61,187 bases of DNA, taken from contig JAQIWT010000019.1 in NCBI GenBank assembly GCA_034696485.1, positions 1 to 61,187 on the forward strand. Direction: 5' to 3'. The notes below the pieces were generated by a model, which saw only the letters and a list, made by a program, of their open reading frames with translations, searched no databases and had not been told where the DNA came from. Position 1 is the stretch's first letter. Every line of letters begins with the position of its first letter. Below are positions 32,810-44,498 of the stretch, one piece after another. A program made the translations under genes and the position numbers. This stretch comes from Isohypsibius dastychi (taxonomy: Eukaryota; Tardigrada; Eutardigrada; Parachela; Isohypsibiidae).

Positions 32810-35800
32810 ATGAACTCCTCAGAATCGGATTCGATGGAAGAAGCGATGAAGGCACTCGGATTCCAACAGACCATCTGGGTAGTCCAAGTCGTTATTCTAT
32901 TTCTATTATTCCTCGTTGGTTTTTGTGGAAATATGACAGTGCTACTCATGTTATTCCGCAATCGACTGGCGGTCAACCGGACAATCCGCCTGCTGATCAT
33001 GAACTTGGTCATCGCCGATTTGATGGTAGTTACGTTTTGCATTTTAACATTGGCGATCTGGCACTATACCATCCAATGGCTTGGGGGAGATTTCCTGTGC
33101 CGATTTTCCAAATATATGCAAATGTTCAGTCTATATGCAAGTACCTTCATCATTACGGTGATAAGTGTTGACCGCTGCATCGCCGTCGCCGCACCTATGA
33201 GCACCGCAAGATGTACGCGAAGGATGATCGTCATGGCGTGGGTCCTCGCTGCGATCTTCAGCATTCCGCAGGTAAACGATCCCGATGAAGTATTTAAGTG
33301 TTTTAGGAGCAGTTTCCTGTTAGTTTGAAATTCGGTGCGCAGCGGGAGTGGGTTCTCGATTAAAATATTCCCCAAAGCTAATTAGTATTGCATCTGAATC
33401 TGCAAATCATAATAACAAAGACCAACTGCGTACGCCAACGGCGAACATGGATTCTGTCATGTCAGTTTGAAATGTTTCTGTTCACCCAAAGTGCGGTATT
33501 AATCGGCTTGAATTTAAATGTATTATCCGAACTGAAAAATGTGGGGAAATGATCTAGAAATGGAATCTGCAGTATTTAAAATCTACATTTTTTCTACAAA
33601 TTCAGAAATGATAAGAACAGCAATCAGAAAAACAGGAAATGATATTTATCGAAATGATAAGAACAGCAATTAGAAAAACAGGAAATGATATTTATCATCT
33701 ACGCAATAGCAATCAAAAATCTCACAAATCAAACCGAATTATTTTTGATTATTTCACTAGCCGACTTATTGATATGATTTGGCAATAGCCCACATTTTAA
33801 TAAAGTACAGAATGTACACCTATGTTCACAAGTTCAACAAGCTCGCAATTTATTATTGGACAAATCCCGGGTATTTAGCCACAACTGACAAATCGAACGA
33901 AATTAATTCCAGGGCCACTCGTGACAGAAACAAAGTGAGTGTCAAGTTCACAAGTGGAAAAAAAACTCGTGCTCCAAGTGCTGTCAAAGTGACTTTTCTG
34001 GGACGTAAGGGAAAGGCCGTGCCGCTCAAGATCAGCTGTTCAACTGCTTCTTATCAAGCTTATAATTCAACCGAATTCTAAAAAAAAATCTGATCCACAT
34101 GAAAAGTATTTCACCTAGATCATCACATGGGGACCCACCTTAACAAAATACGTCAGTGTCGGGCAAGCCGGATTAGCATATTCCAAACTCTAATGAGACC
34201 TCACATCCAGCACTCCATGGTCTTAAGAAAATTGCATCAATTATAAGAAAATTTCCCTCAAAAATCACGAGTTTCCGGGTCATTCTTCAAATCAACCAGA
34301 ATAATTTCACCAATTTTCCTTTTCGGGTTCACCGGTAACAGGGTGAGAAAACGGTAATCGGTGATGACGTAGATTTCAGAATCACGAACGGAGCACTTGT
34401 CGGACTCATCGATGTCCCACCAACTCATCTTATTAGTTATCTCTCTATAGAAAAAAATCCTAACCGGGATCACTGTCAAATAATTTCGCAATCGATGAAA
34501 TTTTTTCAAAGCCAGTTCACTTCCGGTTCCTTTATAAGAAGCAAAGCCGTTTTCGTCAATTAAATGCAAGAAAGGATATTGTCAACGCGAACATTTGCTT
34601 CAAAGAGTGAATGGACTGCATTACGGCACGTCGAAAAATGGGTAAACGGCAAGAGGGAAGGCAAAACGAGAAGGGGGAGACAAATATAGTCCACAATAAC
34701 AAATTCATTTCCTAAGTAGAAAACAAATTAACAACAACCACCACATGGACAGCCTACCATAAAACCCCCGTTTACGGGAATTACTCATCAAAATATTGTT
34801 GTTACAACGGCATAGATCTTGGTTCCGGCATATTAATCCTAATACGTAAACTATCTTTTCAGTGAAACAACTAATATTATTCTGTCTTGGATCTCCATAT
34901 TAAAGCGAAACAGAAATATTATAGGATCTAATTATAATTATATATATTGCAATTATGAACTGCACGGGTCATTTACAGAATGAAGTACCGGTAGTACAGT
35001 AGCTTCAAAAATCCGACTTATGTTATTGAACTGTTTACCGCAAATACTCTGTCATAATATTGCCGTAGTTATAATATCATTGAAAATCCCACAGGGCTTC
35101 ATATTCCGCGTACAACAACCGCCTCCATCATTAACGGATATGGTTTTCTACCAATGCGTGACTTTTGGGTAAGCAAGTTAAAAACTGAAACTCCAATATT
35201 TTGTATTATTCTAATTTATCTGAAAAAATATGTTAATTATCAGATCCTACACAGCGGCTTGGCAGGAACAGCTTTATGCGTCGTTCACACTTTGCGTCAA
35301 CTTTATCATTCCCCTGAACACCATTATCATCTGCTACGCAATTATCCTACACAAACTACTGATCCACGGCGCACCAAGCATTTCAACCCACATGACATTC
35401 AAAAACGGACTCAGCCAACACTGTCATGGCGGTAACTAACTAAAATAATTTCAAGTTTTAAAATAAATTTCCAGAGATTTAAAATAATGATAACAAAATT
35501 AGAGTTAACGATGTGTTAATTCACAGAAACCATCCACAACACAAGAAATCAGCTGAATACTAATTCAAGTTTAAATCAGCGAACAGCCAGATTACGCAAG
35601 GCGAGGACAACTTCATTGTGGATCTCCGTCCTGATCGTAGTGACATTCGTCATTTGCTGGGGTAATTAACAAGCTGTATTTCCAGAGTGCGTAGAAAAAA
35701 AACTCCGTTACTCAACAAACGATAATGTTGACAAGCGAATGCTCATAACCGCGTGAGAGAAACTTATTTCAATCTCACGAAAACGTTTTTTGCCTCTAGG

Positions 35801-36311
35801 ACCTTATTACGCCAGAATGATCGGAGCTTTCTTCTGGGATGAATCAGCCAGTGAACCGTCAAGTTTGGACAATTTCGTGTTCTTCTTCGGTAAGTAAAAA
35901 GCCATGTGTCAAAAAGGGATAGATTAATTTTCAAAATAATTCAAATTTTTTTCGAAATTATAATACGAATTATTTTTCAAAAAGTTATTTGAAAATTGTT
36001 TTTCGAATATATTTCCTGAATTACAATATTGAATTTCCAAATAAATGGAACCGGACGAAAAATTACTACACACTGACATCTTAATAATTTTTTCCATTTC
36101 TCAAGGGATGAGCAATTCTGTCATCAATCCAGTGATTTACGGCGCGTTTCATATCATAAAAAGGTCAAAGATTCGAGTGAGCACTCGCCAAGCGAGTTCA
36201 TGCCGGACTGACCTTTCCAACGTCAACATGCCAATGCTCACGCGGCAGGAAGCCCACAAAAAGTCACCAAAGCAATTTAACACCATAATCAAGTATCACG
36301 AAGCACATTAA
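32810..36311 (+). CDS. Class A peptide GPCR, GnRH/AKH/corazonin-like
   Basis: Six exons (32810-33271, 35095-35168, 35244-35431, 35527-35661, 35800-35889, 36106-36311) join in phase to about 384 residues. TM1 is VVILFLLFLVGFCGN, TM2 LLIMNLVIADLMVVTF and TM3 LYASTFIITVISV followed by Asp-Arg-Cys (residues 121-123), an R-containing DRY variant. ECL2 has FIFRVQQPPPS...YQCVTF, TM6 ISVLIVVTFVICWGPYY and TM7 FGMSNSVINPVIYGAFH. These fit invertebrate AKH, ACP or corazonin receptors, or the related oxytocin/vasopressin receptors. The exact ligand cannot be set. The intron after SIPQ (phase 0, residue 154) is at the same place as in the GPCR at 21-22 kb. Confidence 0.93.
33272..35094 (+). other. Large first intron of the second GPCR
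   Basis: A 1,823-bp intron, more than ten times the usual length here. It contains the 46-bp tandem duplication at 33605-33696, a 100-codon plus-strand frame at 33779-34081 rich in Lys/Thr/Ser, and a 103-codon minus-strand frame at 34258-34569. Neither frame is recognisable, and I cannot support either as a gene. Confidence 0.7.
33605..33696. repeat. Tandem direct duplication, 2 x 46 bp
   Basis: The unit beginning GAAATGATAAGAACAGCAAT spans 33605-33650 and is repeated at 33651-33696 with one C-to-T difference. It is a recent-looking local duplication inside the GPCR intron. Confidence 0.93.
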
Positions 36312-36598
36312 TATCACTTCAAACGTACCAAACCTTTTGTTATTCTCTAAATCTTTCGAATCCATCCAATTTACGTACAATGCTCAATTTTATACTGAAA
36401 CACCAAATCTGGATTTCCACCAAAAAAACGCCTGCAGTAAACCAAAAAGAAAACGAAAAAGCCAGATCTGACCACGCAGTCAAAAATCGATGGAATTGTT
36501 TTAGGAAGCTATTGTTTTCAAAACCCCCAGGGAAGAAAACACCGTTTTTAGACTTTAGGTAAACAGGGATCATTCAATATCACGCATCTTTGTCGCTA
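36312..36598. other. Short convergent gap
   Basis: 287 bp between the GPCR and importin beta stops. It can hold both 3' UTRs. No further feature seen. Confidence 0.5.
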
Positions 36599-39500
36599 TT
36601 ACGCATCACCGACCTTCTTGAGTTTCTTCATCGCTTTCAACGCCCATGAGCAAAAACGCTTTGTTTTCGGCTTGCTCGATCGTCGTCCTTTGGTCAGCAG
36701 TGCGTGGAAATCCTCCCGATTTATAAGAGGAAAAATATCCTGACCATACAATTCACAGAATTCCCTAAAAGTCGCAGCTCTGAAAAACGTCATGAAACAA
36801 TTTTTGAACAATTATCATACCCGATGATAGCAGCGGCGTTGGAAAGGGTCGAGTCTTGACAACCAGAAGGGTCACGCGCGACATGACCAATTAAGCCGAC
36901 GACAAAATTGACGTACAATCGAATAGCCTGTTTAGCTTGATCTGCAACAAGCACTTTATAAGTATCACATACATTAAATGCATATAAATTATATATTTAT
37001 GTATGTTTAAATATATGATATATTTACACAACGAAAATAAACCCTGATTATAAAAGAGCAGATTACCGCTAAAGCCTTCTGCTTTGAGACCACTGATAAT
37101 ACCACATGCAGCTTCCAGAATCGCGTCTAGAATTTCCAGCCAAACTTCGTGGTCCTACAACAAAATACTTTTCCCGCAAAATTGCCGTTATATTTACGAG
37201 TATAATCCGACCTGCGGAATGGGAAGAGATTGAAGGCAGTTGAAAGACATCACAGTGTAGCCGTAGAAAGAAGGGCCAAGACTCAACGCGATATCCCCAA
37301 GTGTCTTGATTGCTTTTGGCTTGATTATACCGGAAGGATCACTGATTTGCTGCAAAGAGAAACTATTTTTGATATCTTGACATACTTTGCGGCTAAACAT
37401 GAAATATACAGCGATCAACGCCAACACGCGTTCCATGTATTCCGGGACGAATGGCAAAATCCTGGTCTCGTAGGCTCTGCAGAGTTCTCCAATAAAATTC
37501 AGTGCACCATTTACAACCTGAAAAAACATCGGTCACACCGAAGGCTCATTTACAAGTTTCTAAATCAGTCTTACCGAGGGTTCCGAGAAACAGGTCAAGG
37601 CCAGATTGATATGAGCATGTAGAGACTCGACGTAATGAAAGAAATTATCGCCCAAAACTGTCAATCAAATTCACCGTGATGCAGAATTATCAGACAAGGA
37701 ATAAACTGACCATCGACAAGAACCTGAAGACAAAGAAGAGCTTCCGGTTCTGCCTGGAAGCTTCGTTGGAGACGATGGATCTCGAGCGTCTGATAACAAA
37801 TCATAACGACTTTTTCAGCAATCTGGAGCAAGTCGTCTCTGGACAATCGTCGCAGCGCCGCCTAGGAAATAAATTTAAGCCTTCGGTGCTTTTCAGGAAA
37901 GGCCAATTTTTCGTATCTGTACTTGTAATACAGCAAGGAAATGCTGGCAGTAATCACCATACTGATGTCTGTCATTTGGAGACAATGTCGGCTCTTTCTC
38001 CAAAACACCATCAAGTTGTCCTAGCAGCTGAACGGTCGTTCTCTGAACTGTCGGGTAGCAATCCTACAAATTAACTATAAAGGATCATAATCACCCCGCG
38101 CGAAACTTCCCAAGCACCTGCGGCGAATGACTGATAAATTCACCCACAGCGGTGAAAGCTGCTGTCCTGAGATTATTAATGCCAGATTCTGGTCTGGAAG
38201 TTGATAAACAAATCGAAATCACAAATTCTTTTCAAAAATAAAAACAAATTACGAACCGGAGGGCAGTTGCAAACAACTGATCGATGACCTCTGAGAAGAC
38301 TTGGGAAAGAGCAAACGTTTCCGGTACGGCGTTGGTGGGGGTCTGGACTGCCTCGTATGACGCTTGAGCTAAAGTACCAAGAGCCTGCAATACAGAATAA
38401 ATAAAACTCTGGTGCACCGAAAGAATGTTCTTTCATACCCAGCAGACATTAGCAGCAACTCGTGCAGCTCCTCCGAGATTCTGCCGCAAAACCATCACAG
38501 TATTGTAGAGCCGCTGTGGCTGCAAGACCGGCTCTCGAACCAACAGGCAGATTCGCTGAACAACCCATGCAGCACTGTCACGAACAGCAACGCTGCTATC
38601 AGCCATCATCGTCAGAATAACATCGTAAGCTTGGTCGACCATGTGCTTCAATTTTGATTCATCCGGTCCTTCCAAAATGGATCCTGGGAGAGAACTCATG
38701 TAATAAATGCCGGGTGAAAAGAGTAATAAAAAGTACCGAACGCAACGCAGGCAGCATCCCGGAAGTGCCAGTCTGTGTCATTCGCATGCTGGCTCACAAA
38801 CGGGACAACATGCGGAATAATCTCGTCCTGGACACAATCGGCAATCAACATGATGCAAACACTGGCCGCCTTGCTAGGAGCCCATTCATCGCTTTCTTCG
38901 TGATCCGCTTGTTGAGTGAGCAATTTCAGCAGTTGAGGTGTCAGATATGGCAAATATTCATTCACGAACTTCAGTGACTTATTCGCCGGCACACGATCTT
39001 CCTCCTTGGCCTAAGGAAAACAGGAGAGAACCTGAGTGTGGAATGATCGGAGACGCTATGTCACAATACCTCAAATTCTTCGTAATTCAAAGCGGTCTCA
39101 CTTTCACTGATAGTCGACCAGAATTCGATACCCTGGAGTACAATGTCAGGCACATCCGAACACATGGCTTGGAAGAAGATCTGCAACGAAGTGATTTAAA
39201 AATGAAATCGCACTTCATGCAGAACATACCGGAAATAAAGCAGCCTGCATGTATTGACGCATAAATTCATAAAAGAACTGCATGATCTTCACGATGCACT
39301 GAAGAGCAGCAATTTTGAGCTGGATACAAAAATATTGTCACAAGAATAACAACATGAATAACAACAAGGAACAGACTCGGTTATCCGGCGCTTGGGTAGC
39401 TTCGCAAACGACCGTCATGATATAATCTCTTTCTTCTTGTTTCTCGAAATTCTCCTTGAAGAAATCCACGGAATTGTGTAACGCCGTGGTCGCAGCCAAA

Positions 39501-40398
39501 CGGATTTCGAGACTGAAACAGGGAAAAGTATCAGTGAGACACTCCGACCTACAAATTGATATTATCCCACCTTTGTTCCTCCTTGCGCATTCCACTGACG
39601 ATTGCGGTCAAAATGATGTTGGAATGTGAACGCACCGCTTCGATATTCTGATCAGAAAAACACGTCATACAACATCGCATCACCATGAAAAAGCACCTAC
39701 AACTTCCTCGTAAATATATCCGATGGCTTCCAGAGCTGATTGCCGGATCACAACATTGGAATCCGGGCTTTGGACACAATTCGTGAGAAACGGTATGATT
39801 TCCGGCCATTCTCCACGGACAACTTCGCAAAGTGCAATATTCGCAATCACCTGTGCGATGGCTCTTCCAAGAAATGCTTTATCCGTTTGCAAGGCTTGTA
39901 AGATCTGTCACGGAACCACCGTCAGAAAACAAAAATGCATCATTTCTTCTTGAAATGAACTCACGTTTTTCTTGATGTACAGCCTCGTCTCGACAGGAAT
40001 TTTCATCCATGCTTCATGCCGAATTGCGTTGACGGCGCTGTCTTTAGAAGATATGGCATTTTTCAAAGCAAGCGCTGCACTTTGACGAATAATGTCTTTC
40101 GCATCGTTCGCACTGATTAGTTCCGATAAACGAGCGGAAGTTGGTTCCTAATTGAAAACAAGTTAACAAAGCACATTCTCCCTTTGAAAGCAAACACTTG
40201 TATACCAGTTCACGTTCCAGTAATCCAGCCAAAGTCTGTTCCGCAAGCTTCTGTTCAGCTTGATCTAAAAACCAATTCAGGAAGTGACATCACATGCAAA
40301 ACAGTAAAATGCTTCGCCACTTTCAGGGAGGCTTCAGGACTGGCTGCACTCCTACCTGGCGATAAAAGGTTTTCCACAACATTCCGCAGATCAATCAT
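36599..40398 (-). CDS. KPNB1: Importin subunit beta-1 (karyopherin beta 1)
   Basis: Twenty coding exons join in phase from the ATG at 40398 ([14 protein letters not shown]) to the stop at 36599, giving about 878 residues (human 876). Main exon starts and ends: 40398-40356, 40264-40206, 40147-39965, 39904-39701, 39647-39571, 39512-39377, 39319-39230, 39180-39070, 39010-38737, 38683-38439, 38384-38257, 38193-38118, 38063-37923, 37861-37711, 37657-37575, 37517-37410, 37349-37212, 37154-37067, 36941-36821, 36779-36599. HEAT repeats run throughout, with [40 protein letters not shown] and the terminal [12 protein letters not shown]. The protein carries importin-alpha/NLS cargo through the pore and is released by RanGTP. 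The sequence is slightly fast-evolving, but length and repeat order are normal. Confidence 0.97.
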
Positions 40399-41046
40399 CT
40401 TTGCAAACGGGGATGTTGGTTCCGGTTCCGGTGCAATTTTCTTCCTGCACAGCAGAAAACAATTGTCAAGAATCCCCTAACGAAGTCTGGATACAATGAG
40501 CTGCACACTGGTGTCACTTCGTTCACGAACCTGATGCTTTTGAGTCAGAGGGAAGAGTGAGGTAGCAAACTTATAGGTAGTCTGGACTCCTGAATCCTGA
40601 TCAAAATTTGCACGGATTACCAACGTAGATTCGAAGATTTCCTTTGAGACTGACAAGCGGTAAAATCAAACAGCGACAAGCCAATAAATCAACCCAACCA
40701 ATCAACTTTGCAGCCTGAAACCGGAGAGCGACCCCGCTTCGCTTCGTGATAAGTAAACTACAGCGCTGTTTTATCAACTTTGAATGCAGAAAGAATGAAT
40801 AAATGATAATAAACAACAAATAAATAGTCAACTTTCAGGAAATCACGTAATTTCCTCTTCTTGACTTGATTTGCTCATGAATATCCCAAATAACGTAGGG
40901 GAGACGTTTATATCGGACATACAACAAAACGCACTAAACTATGACGACAGATAATTACTACAATTAACAACAAATTAAGAAATGAATAACAAAAGATCAC
41001 GAAATCAGAAACTAAGAAAAGGAATACACTGAAAGGGAACAAAAGA
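40399..41046. other. Intergenic (importin beta 5' side / TMEM62 3' side)
   Basis: 648 bp. The left part is the 5' UTR and promoter of importin beta, with an acceptor AG just upstream of the start suggesting a spliced leader exon. The right part is the TMEM62 3' UTR. No ORF supported. Confidence 0.45.
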
Positions 41047-43670
41047 TCATTTTCTTGAATGTGAATCACGTTTTTCTGGGATTTCCGCAGATAAAGAAAA
41101 TGTTTTCCACCATAAAAACAGTGCAGGAACAATTCCTAAAACACAAATATTTATTATCTGCTCCACAAAAAATTGAAAAGTTCCATAAGACCGGCACTTA
41201 CCGCTCCAAACCAACAAACCGTTGGTAATAACAGAAATCCATCCGTACGAATCGCCGAACAGCCTAAGGCTCAAAATGAAAGATCCGAGAATATAAACGT
41301 AATAAATATGATAAAAAATCCGGCGATATCGAAGTCCCGGAAATTTCAGCTTCGAACGCGCGTGCAAAATCGTCGTAAAACAAAGAGGAATAACTTGCAA
41401 CAACATATGCGTTGTTGCGTACATGTACGTCATCTGACCATGTAGCCACTGTTTCTCCATCCATATTCCATACACAAAAACAATTCCATACGCTCCTTCA
41501 ACAATTTCTCCATAAAACCAAGGCACTAAAAATAACAGAATAATTCAAAGTGCTACCATCGAGTTAGAATCGAAACTTACTGCAAAGTGTATAAGCGATG
41601 ACGAACATCAGTGTCCAATAAATCCAATCAATCCTCAGCACGTTTTCAAGCTCGCGAATAATGCTTAAGGGAACACCGGGTCGACCAAACTGGCGAGTCA
41701 GGTAGCAATAGGCTCTCGTACTAACACCGTACCGGAAGCATGTTAACACCACCACCGATGCAAATACCATGCCAATTGTCAACGTTGCAAAAACTTTCCC
41801 CAGGTCTGATAAAAGTATCACTCTGCGGAGCATGCTGAAAGCGGGTACTTCCGCATTACGCGTCGCAAAATCCTGACTGATTTCCTTGATGTTCCCTTTG
41901 GAATCTTTGACCAGTACTCTGATTGTATGGACACCAATCGCATATTTGCTGACGTCCCATGGCAAAACGTACAAAGGGGAATCCTTGACTCGGACGGCTT
42001 GTTTCCAGGTCTCTTCTTCCGGAAGCTGAACCATTACTTCTGTTATTTCATGCGGCGAGAAGGCGAGAATTCTACGATTTAAAAACATATAAAACAATTG
42101 TCAGAACCGGATTTCTAAGTGGAAAATTTGCATAATTTCAGATCAAACCAAATTAAGACAAAGAGAATTTCCGGAATAATTTCTTACCGGACATGAGTGG
42201 AGCGGGAAATTCGGTCAAGTGGTTCATGGACAGGAGCATGAAATCTGACGTTCTTTGGATTAGTGATCAAAACAACAGGCCATTCGTCAAACTGGACATC
42301 GGTGAATGTCAGTAAATCATGATCAACTGACATCAGACGATATCTGTCAAAAAGCCAAGTAAACAAACGAATTGCTATTTGTTTAATGGGATTATAAATT
42401 ACAATCGATTGTCTTTCCAATCCCCCAATTCCAGCTCAAGCGTTCCGGATTTCTGCAACGCGTACAATTCCGGTGCAATTCCACCCAATGTATGAAGATG
42501 CCCACTCAAATAGGCGACTCCACCTCTGAAAGAAACACACGGTAGAACACCGGAAATGCTGCGGATTTCGAAACATTTTTTAAATTTATTCTGAATACTT
42601 CATCACGTCCTTTATCCCTGGGTCAGCAGAACTGATGACGGATGTCGGGTAATGTCCAAACCAAATCGTGACGTTGCTGACTTTAGATTCTTCGGCATAT
42701 ATCTGGAGTTGTTTTATCTCTTCCTGGAATTTCCGGAATACAGCGAAACTATCGATATTCCAGTTGGCAAATTTTTAACCAACCTCAGTCAAAACGCCAA
42801 AGAAGTTGAAAGGTCGGCGAAATCCTGGATCGGGGCAAGCATCAACCGCGATGAAAGATATCGAGTCAGGGCCATAAACGTGTCGATAATGGTATGATGT
42901 CAAATTCCCCCTCGGAGAATGCGTCCTGCAAAAAAACATCACTGACCATTACCGACAAATTACCGAAAAACCCCAAACGTTCAGATTGAAACATATGAAG
43001 TAAATGTACAAACCTGAAATAATTCAGCTTGCTAGATTTGGAAGGGACATTGAAAGTATCTGAAAACATTTAGAACGGATTGAGTCACTTCCGGTCAGGT
43101 AAGATTCGAGGTCAAATTACCATGATTCCCCCGAGTATCCAGCCATATCGTGGCACTGGTAACCTCAGTTTCCCGGAGTATTTCCGAATATTTCTTCCAT
43201 TCCCATTCATGCTGTTCCGAGCCGAAATTTCCCTGTGTTTTGGCATCCGTCAGATCTCCACTAGCCAGCACAATTTTCGGCTTGATTGTCCGCACAGTTT
43301 CAGTGCAGAATTTTTTCAGCTGTTTTATGCGACTCGGATCTTTTACTGGATCATCATGCTGAGATATATGGAGATCAGTGATCTGAAAGAGAGCACTGTG
43401 ACTCAACAAGCGATCGACTTCCACGTGGAACACCAACAAGTGTCTTACCTGAAGAAACCAGAACAAGTGGTCCAAGGTATCCTTCGGTGCAACTTTTTCC
43501 CAATATCCTCTTCTTTCTGCCAGTACTTCTGCATCTTCAAAATGACGGAAAACTGGAAGAACTGCGCGGGTTACGGCCAAACTGTTCAGACATAACATGA
43601 CAATCCAAGAGCACAGCAACATCGGAACTGCCAGCACCAACAATGCCTTGAACGGAGCGAACTGATTCAT
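41047..43670 (-). CDS. TMEM62: Transmembrane protein 62, metallophosphoesterase-like
   Basis: Ten exons (43670-43449, 43382-43121, 43059-43014, 42925-42784, 42723-42599, 42525-42403, 42343-42188, 42071-41581, 41525-41202, 41135-41047) join in phase to about 659 residues (human 643). An N-terminal membrane anchor precedes a calcineurin-like phosphoesterase domain with ITDLHIS, SGDLTDA, RGNHD, WFGHYP and SGHLHTLGG, the metal-ligand blocks of this fold. DEWPVVLITNPKNVRF and EPLDRISRSTHVR are TMEM62 signatures. The C-terminal third is a multi-pass membrane region with VPWFYGEIVEGAYG-like sequence. The substrate of TMEM62 is not known. Confidence 0.96.
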
Positions 43671-44498
43671 GGCGGACGAATGATTCCACCAGTCCGTATT
43701 CCAGTTTGATCGAAATTGCGAATTTACTGGAGAAACGAAAACAGTGAGGGAATTATAAAAAGGTGAGAATATTTCTGCGGTTTTCCCGTTGTTGTCATTT
43801 AAAGTGGTTGGTCTAAAATCGTAACTCGTAAGGTGCTGGCTACCATGCTACTTCGTAAACTTAACAAGCTACCTACTTGATCTCTCTACCAGTCCCCCCC
43901 CCCCCCCGGTTGAACAAAAGAAACGGAAATGCCGCAATGTGCCATGTTGTAAAATACCAAAGAATCATTGCTCTATATCGCACTACGTGCTGAACTCTGA
44001 CAATTGATTTCAAATCTACCAAAGTTGGTTCCTGTATCTTCGCAGAATTCGATCACACACAATTAATTTCTCGAAATATCCGTGTTGTGGGACGTGCGCG
44101 AAATTTCTGATGTTTAACGCAACTTCTCTCGTGAACCCGTGCCACAATTACGTATATGGCTACTACATCGACTGAATAACTGAAGACGCTTTAGTTTATC
44201 TAACGCGCAATAGCAAGGGTTACAGAGGCTGTTCAGAGTTTTATATACCAGCAAACACGAATTCAGGTTCGGATCAGCATTTGTCTCCCGGCTTGTTTTG
44301 TCGGCCCGGAGGTATTTTGCAAGAATGGTCTTAGTTTTCCGTTTTTACTCGGGTTTCCAATTTCACGTCACCAGTAATACAGGCAAAAAACTAGTTACTC
44401 AGCCCGCAGATAAAATTTGTTTTTTCATCATTATTTTCATCGTGATTCTAAAAAAAACCAAATCCACGCTCATGGTTCGTTAGAGATCCTTGTGAGTT
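43671..44498. promoter_or_regulatory. Divergent intergenic region (TMEM62 / MFSD1-like)
   Basis: 828 bp between divergent starts, with a C14 run at 43894-43907. It must hold both promoters and perhaps a noncoding first exon of the transporter. No ORF supported. Confidence 0.45.
43894..43907. repeat. Poly(C) tract, 14 nt
   Basis: An uninterrupted C run about 225 bp upstream of the TMEM62 start codon. Confidence 0.9.

Noticed and set aside
33779..34081. 100-codon basic frame in the GPCR intron
   Set aside because: Lys/Ser/Thr-rich and low in complexity, with no start context. It is mentioned in the intron entry but not called a gene.
34258..34569. 103-codon minus-strand frame in the same intron
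   Set aside because: It looks protein-like, but I recognise no family and found no in-phase partner exon, so it stays uncalled.
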